Shown here piece after piece: positions 33,644-46,329 of a DNA stretch of 64,000 nucleotides. The DNA is from Adiantum capillus-veneris (taxonomy: Eukaryota; Streptophyta; Polypodiopsida; Polypodiales; Pteridaceae), in assembly GCA_014529385.2 (NCBI GenBank), contig CM043969.1, positions 11,449,001 to 11,513,000 of the forward strand, read 5' to 3'. How positions within the stretch are numbered: the first letter of the stretch is position 1; each line of letters starts with the position of its first letter. The position numbers and the translations under genes were made by a program. The notes beneath the pieces are model-generated. The model was not told where the DNA came from, did no database searches, and saw nothing but the letters and a program-made list of their open reading frames with translations.

Positions 33644-35320
33644 TCAAACAATGAAAACACTTGATTCAAAAAAAAAGAGCATCCATGGATTTTCCATTAT
33701 CATGAAATTCGAAATACATCTACTACCTCCTGACCCAAACTTTTCCAACCCTAGTCCTTGATGCTCGCCACACTGCATGCCGTGATGGACCTTGTGAGGA
33801 TCTCTGGCATTCTGAGGAACAAACATGGGCCAGTCGATGGGCTTCTTTTGCCGAGCGTGATGACCTTGCACGTTCAATTGACACTTTGTGTCCAAAGGTT
33901 CTACAATAAAACCAATTGAACATTTCCTGAAGATAGCAGGAGCACATTAAACCCCCTCCGTGTCTTGTATTCTTGAAGTAGACACCCCTAGCACGATAGT
34001 GTGAGTTCTCCATACCTTGCATGCTCCAAAGATCCAATGAAACATACATGTTCATAAAGTATGCACAATGGGCATAGAGGATGTGTTGCCCATAAAGCCA
34101 CAACACATCGATGATCAAAACTAAAGTATAGTACAGACCAAGTCGGAATAGCAAGCACTCACCATATAGTGTGTAATATTCGATTCATCCCATGCAGTGA
34201 TAACTGCCCTTGTGAACTCCACCCCACCAAAATTTGAAATTCTTGTCGTTGCTCACTGGTTGTGCTTGCAAGTCGTAATATCTTCATCATCTTGTTGAAT
34301 ACCACCCAAACATGTTTTCGACTAAGCACAATGTTACACTTGCATTGCTATTATTGTCCGTTGTATACTTGTAGAGACCCTTCCAAAAATCCCATCCACC
34401 TTCAGATGTTGATGTACCAGTAGCAGCACCGCTTTCCTTGGACCGAACCCTCTTCAATAAATGCCTTGACTTTAGTCCACTCATGGAAAATGGTTGGGCC
34501 ACTTCCTGAGCACTTGCATTGCTCTTCTGTGCAACAATGGAGGTGTTGGTCCCATGACAACCTATTGAATTTAAGATCCCTTCCACTTTTGAGATAGCAT
34601 CAAGCGACCTCTCCGCTGGCTTCATTGTAAAGGTATAATCAATATGAAGCTTTAATAAACGATCAAAGATGCACATAAAAACATGAAGTGTGCAAAAATG
34701 CACATTTTTGAGAGGGAAATTAATTATAGGGTTCCATTCATTGTCTTTTGTGGCACGATTGGGCTCCTCCAGCATGGGACATCGTAGAACCGAATGCTCC
34801 CACACACATCTAATTTTTGAATAATCATCTTTCTCTGTTTGGTCGACCATTGCAATCTTGCATGCATTCTCCTTATAGACCTTAATTCAAAATGGACAAG
34901 GATACAGAGATCCTGCCCCTTGTTTGCACCATAGAATGCACTCGATTGTTTTCAAATCGTCACCTAAGTGCCAGTCAACTTCAAACTCCCCTATGCCATC
35001 TACTTGGAGTTTTCCCCCAGCTAGCTGTGCCTTAATGACATCTATTATCCATGAATGCGTTAAAAAATCCAAGCAAGCACTCCATGGGTCTCCTTGGGAA
35101 CCTCAATAGCACCAAGCCACCAAATTTCTTTCTCCGGTTTCACACTGAAAGATGGTGCACAATCCTTGTTCATAGTTGTATGTTTTGCATGAACTAATGT
35201 TGTGTTCATGAGAGTAATACTTATCCTTTCTAATCTTTCTTTCTCCACAATCTAACACTCGTCTAGCTTGAGCACAAACATCAACTTTGAACCTAGCACT
35301 GCAAAATGTCCAAAATACTC
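33644..35320 (-). pseudogene. KLDEC gene, copy 2 (central and C-terminal part)
   Basis: From 35310 (acceptor TTTTGCAG) the minus strand reads KLMFVLKLDEC, stop, IVEKERLERISITLMN, then KPEKEIWWLGAIEVPKE. After a frame change near 35070 it gives GIGEFEVDWHLGDDLKTIEC, CPF-stop-IKVYKEN, FPLKNVHFCTLHVFMCIFDR and a basic Ser-rich end to 34287. A further exon near 34250-34165 reads FTRAVITAWDESNITHYM, ending before GTGAGTG. Another at 34090-33950 reads YGQHILYAHCAYFMN, LWSMQGMENSHYRARG and KNTRHGG. Paired Cys and the DLK block hint at a metal-binding or transposase-like fold, but I cannot name a family. In-frame stops and shifts make this copy inactive. Confidence 0.5.
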
Positions 35321-35860
35321 CCAAGCCCAAGCCCTATGGATGGTGTGAGGATCCCATTGCAGGACGTTGTAGACCTCAGCCAGTCTTCTCTGCAGATCTT
35401 CCCCTGTGGTCTTGATATCTTGAAGAGCCACAACTTCAAACTTCTTTTCCTTCAGCCAATTGGCTATCTTCCTAGTCCTAGAGGGGTCTGTATCCCTTTA
35501 ATGTTCCAAGATAGAAACTTCATCTTTGAGTGTGTTGAGGTCTTTTACCTGAACTGCCTGGCCCTTGGAGGGGTTTGAGAGACATTTGAGTGGCTCCGTT
35601 TGTTGTCCTTCGAAACTTCCATGGGAGTGGGACATGAGGAGAAAAGGACCAGAGCAGAAAAAGGGGAGTATGGGGGGATTTTTTCCTTGTTGAGATCGAA
35701 ATTTGCTCATTGTTGAGGGCATTGACCTGTTCCTCCAATCTGGGAGGGGGAGCTTCTCTGGGGGTTGGGAGGAGACACTCCTCAGAGGAATCGACATAGT
35801 CATTGAGAGTATCCAAAATAGCGAACATGTTGGCAGGGTGAGATCTAGCCTCGTTTTCAT
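35321..35860 (-). mobile_element. LINE endonuclease fragment joined to the KLDEC gene
   Basis: At 35520 the minus strand opens MKFLSWNIKGI, the start of an apurinic-like endonuclease domain (WNxxG). After a shift it continues IANWLKEKKFEVVALQDIK, which fits the strand ending in the catalytic Glu region of LINE endonucleases (Gln-Asp here). Upstream (35860-35521) is a Pro/Ser-rich frame resembling an ORF1 end. It stops abruptly at about 35320 against the KLDEC exon. Confidence 0.6.
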
Positions 35861-36169
35861 TCCTCCAGGGGTGGGGGGGTGGAATAATTGACGAGGCTAT
35901 TCAATGTGTCAAGACTCTAGGTGATTGAATTTTCACACATTGTCAGCAATCTAGAGGTTACGAAAATGAGCTTGCGCTTGTGGGATCTTGCTCATTTTCA
36001 TGTGGTGGCGACAATCGATAAGCATGGGGTTCGCCACGTGGTAGTGAGGATTGTGGCAATTTGCAAACCTTCGCCAACCGACCTGCAATGTAATCATACC
36101 TGAGGTTCTTCTGGTTGAGTCCTTGGTACAAAGCTCTTATGTTCAAAAGCCATCTGGGACCGCGGACAC

Positions 36170-37010
36170 TTGATCATGGATTACTCCCCATCCGAGCCTC
36201 TTGCGAAAGTTCACCGATTGGTGGTGGCGGCAATGTCAACTCTCTTCACTGAGACGTCATGAGCGTCATCTCATTGAATGTGAAGGGATTGTGTTTATCA
36301 AAGTTCATGCCTTGTCGTGGCCGGTTAGGCCAGGAACTTTGCTAGTGCGCTTGGCGGGGGACAAATTGATTAATTGTTGCTTTAAGAGCATCACTTATGC
36401 GAGATCCTGCTTCAATAGTGTAGTCTAACGCTTGGCAGTAGGTATGATATATTTTGTCAGATGGCTTTATCCCATAAGAGGGCGAGGAGGTGTATGTATA
36501 ACGATTGTAGGGATTATTGTTCCTCATAGGATGCAATGGATTACTCTTAAGGCTTCAGGGTGAGCTCATTTGGGGTGCTCAACGTTTGTGCTCCTAATCA
36601 AGCTAGTGTAGAGAAGAAGTTGTGGACACAAATTTTTGATGCGTTGATGTGGATCATAGTTGTGGATAGGGTGACTTCAACATGCTAGATGACTCACATG
36701 ATTGGATTGGGGCCAGCTAGACCACTGTGCATGGGATCCAATTGGGAGCGTAGGAGATCTTTATGTATTGACATTGCGGGTTCTAATGTATGGCACAATG
36801 AGGCCTTTTTGCACTCCTTGGGTAGTTTGTGCTACCGTAGAGAAGATTTCCATCAGAGGATCTAATCTGTCTCAGATAGATTGTGTCTATGTGGGAAATT
36901 GGCTTCGCGAGCGGGGAGGTTCATTTGGCATCCTGATAGGCTTCTTCTTGGACCAAGAGGATATGACAGACATCTATCGAGTCTGAGGGTGATGCACCAC
37001 AACAGTGTGT
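36170..37010 (+). mobile_element. Diverged LINE-1 family fragment (ORF1 end and endonuclease)
   Basis: ATTACTCCCCATCC at about 36180 and the following 80 bases align to 53876-53990 of the full LINE-1, including the ORF1/ORF2 junction; here the ORF2 start reads MSVISLNVKGL. Further matches are FGVLNVCAPN (LINE-1: VGFLNIYAPN) near 36570 and NLSQIDCVYVGNW (LINE-1: NLSRIDHFYTSDH) near 36865. There are large deletions and stops; the RT is absent. Confidence 0.75.
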
Positions 37011-38874
37011 TGTGGGGGTTTCTGGGCTTTGTCGCTAATGCATGTGACAACTCTTATAAGTTATCAGGCTTGAATTGCCCGAAGAGTGGGAGCGCCGACT
37101 GCCCTAAGGTTTAGCAGGATTACAGAGACATCAGGAGAGACAACCCGATTGTGACTCAATTGAGATACACATTTTCCCAATAGGACTGCCTCACGACAGT
37201 TAGAAACTTTTTATTTTTTGAATTTTGTAATCTGAAATCTTGATGGCTCCGTAAGCTAACTTTCGATACATGAGCCCTTGTACATTTGCAATCAAGCTTA
37301 GTAATCATTTTTGTCTAATACTTGTTCTCCGATCCTGAACTATGTCATTCTATCTACGGGAGCAGTAAGTTGTACTTACAAGTGCAAATGACAACTCACA
37401 ACTCTCATATCAGTGTCATAGCTTTGTTATCACTCTTGATTATCTTGTTTGGTAATATTACAACTCTTTGCTCACATTAGTGCATACTTCTCTACATTTG
37501 TGTTTGAGAATGAGAGAACCATTCTAATGTAAAAATAATTATCACAAGCAATGGACAGCAGTCCATCCCATCATAAGTTGCTCCAAACATCATCAGACCT
37601 AGCAAGGTATAGGGAAGAAGAAGTTTTCACTTGCATCCATACAAAAACAGAACAACATTCGTGAATCGTTAGCCCTGTATGCATGTTGTGGTGCCAACTC
37701 TAGTTATTCGGCATTACCTGATGATTAAAGAGGTTATCGAAAAAAAGGTAGTTTTAACGAGGGCAATATATACTTTGAATTTGTGACCAATCCCTATCTA
37801 TATCATACCAACACCCAACAAGGGCCCCAAGGATACTACTCAGAGAAAAGAAGAAAGAAGAACCATCTCAAACTCGGTGTTTACCTGTCAAAAATCTTAC
37901 CAATAGAGCCAAACAATAATTCTTAAGCCAAAGTTAAACTCAAGAGTTAAAACAGATTCAGACCTAGAGACAAGATCAGTAGTTGATAGTTCCGGTTTGA
38001 CCAGAGTCAACCAACAATCCTGGTATCTTAAGAGTTTGCTACCGGTACTCAATACAAGGCAGCCAATTACTTTTATTACAGGATCCTTAAACCACATGGA
38101 ACACATTCTATCAGTATGTCTACTTCATCTCCCAACTAAGTTTGTGATAGCACACAACCATTCTACCTGCAGCTCAGAACACCAATAGGTGTGCTCTTTA
38201 GTCTTGTAATAGTTACTCCATTGAATTAAAACCCCATCAGTTCGAAAAAGCTCAAATCTGCAGATTTATGATTTTCAGGTCATGTTTGAGAGTACCTAGA
38301 AGTCATGTGCAGAATCTTTTCAGTAAATCATGCTTAAAAAAATAGTGTTCGAGAATGTTGAGCCCTGCCCTGTACTACCAATTCAGAACCATCCCTATTC
38401 CCAATATGGCAAGAAATCAAAGCTATGATGGACAAAACCTTCCACGAGTACAGCAGTATATCAAACAAAAGCTGAGCCCAAACCAATACCAGACAAGCCT
38501 CATTACATGACAGCCACCAATTCCCAATATTGCAGACATTTGGTCCATTAGCATGTGGTTACCATCCATCAATGGAGACACCACAAAGTGTAATCCAGAA
38601 TATGAGGCAAACTCGACATATTCACGACAGTCATTACTTCATCAGAACTTTTTACCATTTCTAAATACTCTCCATAACCAAAGAGCTTCAACAAACATGC
38701 TAGGTTTTTTTTTTGCAGACTATGGTTGAGACGTGCCAACCATATATGTATCAAAGTGAGACCAAAGAAGTCAACTCCAAGGGTGGTCCAAAAATCCAGA
38801 CCCAATGAGAAGTAATTGTTCACAAGAGTAGAAAAAATTGACCAAATCTACTACCTAATTGTTCTTACCCAACA
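37011..38874. other. No gene seen
   Basis: Balanced composition, short frames on both strands, no recognisable motif. It could be intron or flanking sequence of the minus-strand exon at 38875-39180. Confidence 0.45.
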
Positions 38875-39180
38875 CTTCCTTGACTGTGTTCAATAATGCC
38901 TCCCCAACATGCAGATGCTCTGCTTCATTCTCATGTCATGTGACTAGAGCTGTATCTTCAATTAACTGCTCTTGAACTTCCTGGTTTGCATTATCCATTA
39001 GTATCACTTCACATTCAGAACCCTCTGGTTCAGGTTGGTCATGAACCTGTTCTTCCCCCTTATACTTCAACTGTATAAAATGATATTTCAGTTCAGTGAA
39101 CTTCTTCTGCAACAACAAATTTTCTTCCTTAGCCTCTTCTTCAGTAAAGGCTTGGTATGGCTTACTAAACACATTAGCAG
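38875..39180 (-). pseudogene. Host-like exon interrupted by the Ty3/gypsy insertion
   Basis: Minus-strand frame from the LTR edge: NVFSKPYQAFTEEEAKEEN, FTELKYHFIQLKYKGEEQ, then acidic PEPEGSECEVILMDN and EDTALVT, a TGA, then in frame HENEAEHLHVGEALLNTVKE up to a GTAAGAAC donor near 38872. The heptad-like first part suggests a coiled coil. Codon-like composition and a donor site argue for a genuine exon. The LTR begins inside it at 39181. I do not recognise the gene. Confidence 0.45.
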
Positions 39181-39567
39181 TGATGGCCGATTTTTGAAAA
39201 TCAAAGAAAAAAAAACTTATTTTTCCTCTGCCAGAGCCTTGGTGACACTGTTGGAAGGCTCGGCACCGCCTGGTAAACCCCACGACACCTCTACGGGCAT
39301 GGCACACCCCCCCCCCCCCCCTCTCTCTCTCATTTCCCTACATACTCTCTCTAATATCCTCTCTCTCTCTCCCAAACTTCTCTCCCCCCCCCTATACTGG
39401 CCACCCCCCGGCTAGGCACAAGCCTCGAGCACCCACCCCCACCCCTCTCTCGTTTTTCCTCTCGTGCTCCCTCGGTGGCGAGCCGCATGGGAACCCCCCC
39501 GCTCTCCCGTATTCTTACACTCACCCTCTCCCTCTCTCACACTCTTTTTCCCCCCCCTCTCATTACT

Positions 39568-39612
<45 letters not shown>

Positions 39613-39679
39613 ACACACTCTTCTCCCCCCCCCACGGTGGGCACCCGCCCTATGGATTCCTCCTCCCTCTAGTGCCACC

Positions 39680-39750
<71 letters not shown>

Positions 39751-39909
39751 GTTTCAGCCCGAAGGCGCGGCGCACGGAGCCGGAGCCCACTCTCAATACA
39801 CACACCACACACTCACACCCTCATCCTCACCCTCTCCCTCATCCTCACACTCACACACACCCCAATCCCCACTCCCTCTCTCGCGCTCTGTTTCGGCAAC
39901 AGTCCGCCC

Positions 39910-39981
<72 letters not shown>

Positions 39982-41069
39982 CCTGTACAGACGCAGCATG
40001 TTTTTTTCTCTCTCAACACCACACAGACACACACACCATCCCCCCCACCTCAAGCATGCGTAGTTGCCGCTGGCCTCCGAACACAGAGAAAAAAATTATA
40101 TAAAAACATATATATATAATATATACATTATGTGCATAAGCCCCCGTTCCCACCGCACGCTTGCGCACACATACAAATGCACACACACCCATATACATAT
40201 ATATATACACATCCGTCCACATGCACATACGTACACACACACACGCGTATACGCACCACAAATACAAAGAAAATGAAGGACTCCACGACTACGACGACCA
40301 CAAAAAAAGAAGAAGGACCCAAAGCACGCGTCGCCAACAACAAAAAGAGGAAATGCGTCGAAGGCATGCCTCAGCCGACCCCAAAAAGAAGTACGCTCGA
40401 CACCGACGCACCGGCAACACACCATTCGCCGACAACACGCAACCACGACGGCATTCCTGTAATTATAGGTTATTTTCATCATTTCTTCACTTTCCACCTG
40501 AGCCATTGTAAAATTCCCTCTTTTTTGTAAATATCCTCTCTCTAGGTGATGGTCACAAAGGCCCACCTAGTGATTCTCATCTTTTAATAACCTCCCAAAA
40601 CAAAGCAATGGTCAACCACACCGGGCCCACCACTTGCTTTGTCTCCCCGATTAAGCTTACCCTAATCTCACTGGGATTACTATAATCCAAGTAGCCAACA
40701 CCTATAAATTGGCACTGAGAGGTCACTATCGGGGGGGAGGGGCAGTCCATGCAAAGTCAACACTTGGTAGAGTGTAGTGGGAAGAGTTGACACTATCACC
40801 ATCACGGGGAGGGGGCTTGTGTGTTGGGTTTGCCTTGGGAATTGCACCATGCGAAGGGAACCACGTCCATCTCTCGACTCCAATGGTCGATGCATACGCG
40901 TATACACGCTCTTGATAGCAAGCTTCACAATCATTGAGTCGTCTTAGAGAACGCACCAAGTAGTTTGCACCATCTTTTCTCCCTACCTCTCTATCACCAC
41001 GGCGTGCCATTTGTAAATACTGCAGAAATAATTCTCCCTCACACCCCCGAGGGTTTTCATCAATTGCAA

Positions 41070-41144
<75 letters not shown>

Positions 41145-41303
41145 TGTAAGTTTGCGGTGTTCATATCATCGTGGTTTGCGTCCTAACCGCTCAAAGCTAG
41201 GTGGTGCCCCCTGTTCGCTTTACCGTTGACTGGCTCAAGGTGCCCCATTCGGCCCCCGGCGTTTAGAGGCCGTTGGGGTTCGGGGTTCGCTTTGCTCCCG
41301 TCA
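39181..41303 (+). repeat. 5' LTR of the Ty3/gypsy element (about 2.1 kb)
   Basis: Starts TGATGG; the end is placed at the CA at 41302-41303, just before the putative primer site. It contains CT microsatellites (39682-39747, 39913-39979, 41073-41140), C30 at 39569-39598, TA/CA-rich sequence at 40100-40260, and CCTATAAATTGG near 40700 as a candidate TATA box. Two blocks of about 150-170 bp present in the 3' LTR are missing here, both next to poly-C. Confidence 0.8.
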
Positions 41304-41322
41304 TTTGGTGCCCCCACTGAGG
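41304..41322 (+). promoter_or_regulatory. Putative primer binding site of the Ty3/gypsy element
   Basis: TTTGGTGCCCCCACTGAGG follows the CA end of the LTR and resembles the TTTGGCGCCCACCGTGGGG-type junction of many plant Tat elements. A similar word, GGTGGTGCCCCCTGTTC, lies about 100 bp upstream and is the alternative. Confidence 0.5.
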
Positions 41323-41378
41323 AGGGCTTTCTAAAACCCTTCAGTTTACAATGCTGAAAGTGACGCCCACTATCAATC

Positions 41379-42272
41379 ATGGATGAATGACTGAAGGAAT
41401 TTTCTAACTGGAGGACGGAAGAAGAGGAAACGAAGGAGTCACTAGCCGCCTTCATTGAAGTGTTGTTGCCAGGCTACAGCGTCGTCAGTATTCAAGAGGT
41501 AAATTCTCCATCTCGTGTTGCTCGTTCTAACCATAAATTGAGAGCATTAGGTGGGAGGTCCGTGAAGTGCCATCACTGTTGTCAACCAAGACACACTGTC
41601 AATGAGTGCCAGCAACAAAGGCACCGAAAGGGCTGAAATCGTCTACATCAACATTCATCGCGAAGAAATCATTCAGATCAAGGAACGGAAGAAAACGGTG
41701 AGGCCTCTTTTCCCTAAAAAAATTGCAGTCAAAGTGATAACTCCAAAGTGGCCTAAAGGGGCTGCTCGAGCCAAAGGCAAGGAGAAGATAAGCCAGTCTG
41801 GAAACAAATGACCCCGATGGGAGAAGCATCTGGCCAAGCAAGTGCTTCAAGCTCAGAAAGCCGGGCTATGCCCAACTTGCCAAAGAGGAAGTCATCCGAA
41901 GCTAAGCGATGGAAGGTCGCCTACCGATTTGCACAACGCATGCGAGTGCTACCAATCTACTTCGACAATCCGGAAGAAGAAGTGGTAAGAAGATTCCCAT
42001 GTCCTAGAGAAGAGTGGTTCGGCTACTGCTCTCGCTATTTTGGAAAGCGAGTGGAGGATCTTCCTCCTCTCCCTGTACAACTTATCCTGAAGAAGCTTTC
42101 CACCACGGGTGAAACCTAGTGGGCTGGGGACGAGTTGCAACTGAATGGAGTAGAATTCATGCAACACGCCGACTATGGAAATTACCTGCAATTGCTTTTA
42201 GCCAAGAGGCTGGGAGTGGTCAGACGCGTCGCCATCACCCCGTACGTGCTGAGCAACAAGGAAAGGTAGAGC
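41379..42272 (+). pseudogene. Extra ORF upstream of gag (Ogre-like ORF1), decayed
   Basis: Frame 0 opens with ATG at 41379, with a TGA three codons later, and continues through LAAFIEVLLPGYSVV to a CCHC knuckle CHHCCQPRHTVNEC (41568-41609). A parallel patch in frame 1 (EIVYINIHREEIIQIKERKK) shows an indel pair. From 41808 frame 0 resumes with KRWKVAYRFAQRMRVLPIYF and EEWFGYCSRYFGKRVEDLP, a TAG at 42117-42119, and LQLNGVEFMQHADYGNY to 42272. The function of such ORF1 proteins is unknown; position and separate ORF status fit the Tat/Ogre family. Confidence 0.65.
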
Positions 42273-42659
42273 CCATGAAAGGTGACGACCTCTTGTGGAT
42301 GTGCCGACTCATCAACACTTGCACGGTAAGAGTATAAGTAAGTATTCCACCCTCTGTGCATGATGGAAGACGGACCGACGACATTCCCGTTCAGATTCCT
42401 ACAGCATATGCATGTGAATATCTATGTAGATAGGAAAGTCTTCTACCAACAAAAGATTGTATACCTATTCGGTGCGACAGTACTAGGAGAAATCCCTCAA
42501 CCCTATCATTCTCTCCATATTGGATTACCATCATTCCTTTAATGTTTCTATCTTTATCATGTTTTAACCTATCCACCCACCCCTGTAAAAAGCCGCTATG
42601 AACGCTACTATTGTTAATGTTTTTTTTTTTAAAGGTTTGTAATTTTGTGAGTCACTACC

Positions 42660-43700
42660 ATGGCAAGTGTTTCCTTCCCCACGTTCAGTGGAAAGAAGGG
42701 AGAGGATCTCACCACCCACTTTTTGGATGATTTCGACATTGCTTGTGTCATCTCCAACAAAGATGACGACGCTTCACGACTTAGAATTTTTCCTCTACTG
42801 ATGAAAGTAGAGGCCAAATCCTGGTATAATGCATTGCCCCAAGCCACCAAGAATGCATGGGATGTGTTAAGGGCTGCTTTTGTAAAGAGGTTTGGTGGAG
42901 GCACAACCTCGGACGAGCTATGGAAGCTACTAACAGAATTAAAGCAGAGAGGTTTGCTGGAGTATGCCACCTACGAGTCCAAATTTGTGGACTTATGGGA
43001 GAGATGGGTTTCCTCACTGGAGGAAGTCAAAGGAGAGCCTAATTTCCTAAAGAAGGACCGTTTCATTGTTGGTCTATGGTTGCCGCTTAGAGAGAAGGTG
43101 AAGGGAAGGTTTCCTGCAACATATGAGTTCGTAGTCGATGTAGCCTGTCTTAAAGACAAGAAGCTACGCATGCAAGCAAGAGTAAACGAGTCAGAGGAGA
43201 CAAGCTCGGCCCGACCAACCTCAGTGACTGCAACAGCCAATCATAGAGCTCAACCGCAAGAGGCATCAGAAGAGCAGCAAGACCTGCTGAGTCGCATCAC
43301 CACCCAACTAGAGAGTTTATCCGTGCATCTGGTGTAGCAAGGGCATGCACCTGTCAAGAATCCAGAACAAGGAAGAGGACAACAAAGTCAGAACCAAGAG
43401 TACCACTGTTACAACTACGGGGAAGATGGCCATGGAATGTACTACTGCCCACACCCGAGGAGGCAGAATTTCAATAGAGGGGGGAGACAGAATCGGATCT
43501 CTTCGCCAAGAGTAAGACCACCACCACCTAAGCAACCAGGACCAATCCCACCAGTCCAAATTCTTCGACCACCTGTACCACAACAACCACCACCCCAACC
43601 TCTCATTCCGCCACTACCCCCACCACCTGCTGTGAACCAATCGGTGAGTGTTATTAGCTTGGAGGCTAAAGGGAATGCAAAGGTAGAAGAATCATTTTGA
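42660..43700 (+). pseudogene. gag: Ty3/gypsy Gag
   Basis: Starts MASVSFPTFSGKKGEDLTTH. The capsid domain has the retrotransposon-gag pattern (LRIFPLLMKVEAKSWYNALP, WDVLRAAFVKRFG, LLTELKQRGLLEYATYESKF). A TAG at 43335-43337 interrupts, then the same frame gives a nucleocapsid knuckle CYNYGEDGHGMYYC (about 43407-43448) whose second Cys is Tyr, so zinc binding would be impaired. A long proline-rich linker follows, with a TGA at 43698-43700. Confidence 0.88.
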
Positions 43701-44384
43701 GAGAAGCACAAAGGAAAAGCGAAGGTAGAAGAAGTGGATGCTATGGGAGTGAAGCGTACGAGGCACGAGGAGGCATCTCAAAGAGAAGAGAAGATGAAAG
43801 GGAAGGCCAAGTCTAGCAAGCAAGCAGCTAAACCGCGACGGAAGATAGACATCGTGGACTTCTCACTAGGTGAGTATGCAAAACCCTATGACTTAGTTCA
43901 GGATGTGTTAATGCAGGGCCCAAAAATAACTTGGCCCCAATTACTCCACCTTGCACCCATAATGAGGATGCAATGGACAAAAATGGTAAGTACCAAGAAA
44001 TCAAGGCCCAGGATAGTTGGGGCTATCTCTGGAAGGGATCTCGAAGACATCCTACCAACCATGGACGCTCACATCAAGGGGCAACGAATCTCAAATGTAG
44101 ACATAGATGGTGGCGCGCAAATATGCATCATGAGTGAAAAGATGATGCACCATCTAGGTCTGGAGGTAAGTAGGCCAACACCCTACCAAGCCAAGATGGG
44201 CAAAAATATAAGAGTGAAATGCGTGGGCATTGTAAATGCGGTCAAAGTAAAAGCATTCATTACAGAAGTGGAGGTAGACATCTTCATCATGCCACACAAA
44301 AGGGAGGGCTACCCCATCATTCTTGGGAGGCCTTGGCTTGTGGCCATGGAAGCTAAACAAAACTAGAGCACCGGGATGATTCAA
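43701..44384 (+). pseudogene. pro: Ty3/gypsy protease region
   Basis: Continuous in frame with gag. After a basic linker (KGKAKSSKQAAKPRRKI) comes the retropepsin core: NVDIDGGAQICIMS with the catalytic Asp in D-G-G-A, then IIVG-like MPHKREGYPIILGRPWL with the conserved ILGRPWL flap-end motif. A TAG at 44364-44366 ends the open part. It would process the polyprotein. Confidence 0.85.
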
Positions 44385-46329
44385 ATGAAGGACGCTAAAG
44401 GGAAGTCCATATTCTATGACATGAGGACTAGAAAGCAGCGTAACTTGATCTTGGAGGCTTCAGAAGATGAGTCCACCAGTGACTATTCGTCTACCTCAGG
44501 AGTAGAGACGACCACCACCGACGGAAGTGACAGTAGCATCGAAGTGATGGGGGTCATTCTTAAAGACCCAAACAGATTGACACAATCTAAAACACCCTTG
44601 ACAAACCAAGAGGGATCATCAGAAATGCAGTCCTTTGAGGATGTAGGTAAGTTACAAAAAAAATGCTCTCAAATGAGTTAATCGATGAAGAAAGGAAGGA
44701 GTATGTCTCCATGCTAGGTAACTTCACTACTTTGTTCATTGATGGCTATGATAAGATCACAGGAATTACAATAGTGCAACACCACATAAAACTCAAGGAA
44801 GGCAGTAAACCCGTGGTGCAAAAGCTCAGAAGACTTGGGGTAATTCAACAAGAGGCACTCCTTAAAGAAGTGAGAAGTTTGCTACAAGCAGGTTTCATCT
44901 ACCCTGTCGAAGACTCAGAATGGGTCTCCCCAGTAGTAGTCACAAAAAAAAAAAAGGTAAGTGGAGAGTCTGTGTGGATTATAAGCCTCTCAATGCAGCC
45001 ACGAAGAGGGATCACTTTCCCCTCCCATTCCAAGATGAAATACTCAATGAAGTGGCAGGTCATGAACGATACACAGTGTGCGATGGCTACTCAGGATACT
45101 TCCAGATTAGCATTGTGGAGGAAGATCAGAAGAAGACAACCTTCATCACACCTTGGGGATGTTTTGCCTACAGAGTGATGTTGTTTGGCCCCACAAACGC
45201 CCCGACCACATTTCAACGCTATGTGACTTTTGTTTTCCAACCCTACTTTGGAACATCAATACGGGTTTTCATAGATGATTTTTGCATCTATAGCTCACGA
45301 GCCCTTCATTTAAGCAAAGTCTATGATGGCTTAACCAGGCTACAAACCTTGGGTGGCCAACTCAACGTGGATAAGTGTCACATTGGTGAAAGAAAAGTCA
45401 CTCTCCTTGGTCATGTAATTTCAGCAAAAGGGATCGAGGCTGACCCTAGCAAGATTCAAGCCCTGGTATCTTTGTTGTCACCCACCACCGCTAAGCAGCT
45501 GGTTTCTTTCCTTCAAAAGGTAAGATACTTAAGCAGATTCATTCACTTGCTATCTCAAGTGGTCCTTCCCCTACAACAACTCACCCAGAGGGATGTCTTC
45601 TCATGGAGTGAAGAGAATGAGCAACAGTTTACTGAGGTAAAGCAAATCGTAGCTAAGCTTCCCACTATTTCACCTCCTAAGTGGGACGAGCCATTTTATG
45701 TGAACCCTAGTGTGGGAAGTGATACACTCGGAGCCGTGCTAATGCAAAAGGACCCCAAAACTTCTTTCATGCGTCCTATTTACTTCTCTAGTTGTGTCAT
45801 GACCCCGTCAGAAAAGGGATTTACCGAAGTAGAACACATGGTTCTGGCACTAATGTTTGCTACCGCAAAGATCCGCTCCTATCTCCTGCGTAGACCCTTT
45901 GTAATCCTGACAATGCAAGAGTTTTTCTCATATGTAATGCGACACATGGATGTCTCATCTAAGATCTCAAAGTGGTTGATTAGATTACAAGAGTTTAACT
46001 ACACCATGCAAGTAGAAAACTCCACCAAGGCTAGTTTAGCGGGAATTCTCACTCATCACCATTATGAGAAGAAGCTGAAGGTCAACACGGAAGCAAAGGA
46101 AGAAACACCAATGGTAGAAAGTCCTAGGTTAGAAAGAGCTCACTCTCTTTTCTTTGACGGAGCATACAAGAGAACAATGGATCAGTCTGCAGCAAGCATA
46201 GTCATTTTCAATGAACAGCAAGAAAGAATGTTCTCCATTGGGCAGTTATTACACTCCCACTCCAACAATGAAGCAGAATATGCAGCCCTAATTCTTGGGT
46301 TGGAGCAATGTATTTCACAAGGATTTTAA
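44385..46329 (+). pseudogene. pol: Ty3/gypsy reverse transcriptase and RNase H
   Basis: A frame change near 44655 and another at the A12 run (44944-44955) break the N-terminal part. RT motifs: VRSLLQAGFIYPVEDSEWVSP, WRVCVDYKPLNAAT, DGYSGYFQI, GCFAYRVMLFGPTNAP, and the catalytic VFIDDFCIYS; then LGHVISAKGIEADPSK and the RNase H region FYVNPSVGSDTLGAVLMQ with LLRRPFVILT. At 46142 an archaeal-type RNase H begins (LFFDGAYKRTMDQSAASIV, NNEAEYAALILGLEQC) and is cut by TAA at 46327-46329. Confidence 0.92.

Noticed and set aside
39464-40566. Several frames over 100 codons rich in Pro, Ser-Leu and His-Thr
   Set aside because: They lie inside the gypsy 5' LTR and follow poly-C, CT and CA tracts; frames are open on both strands for compositional reasons.
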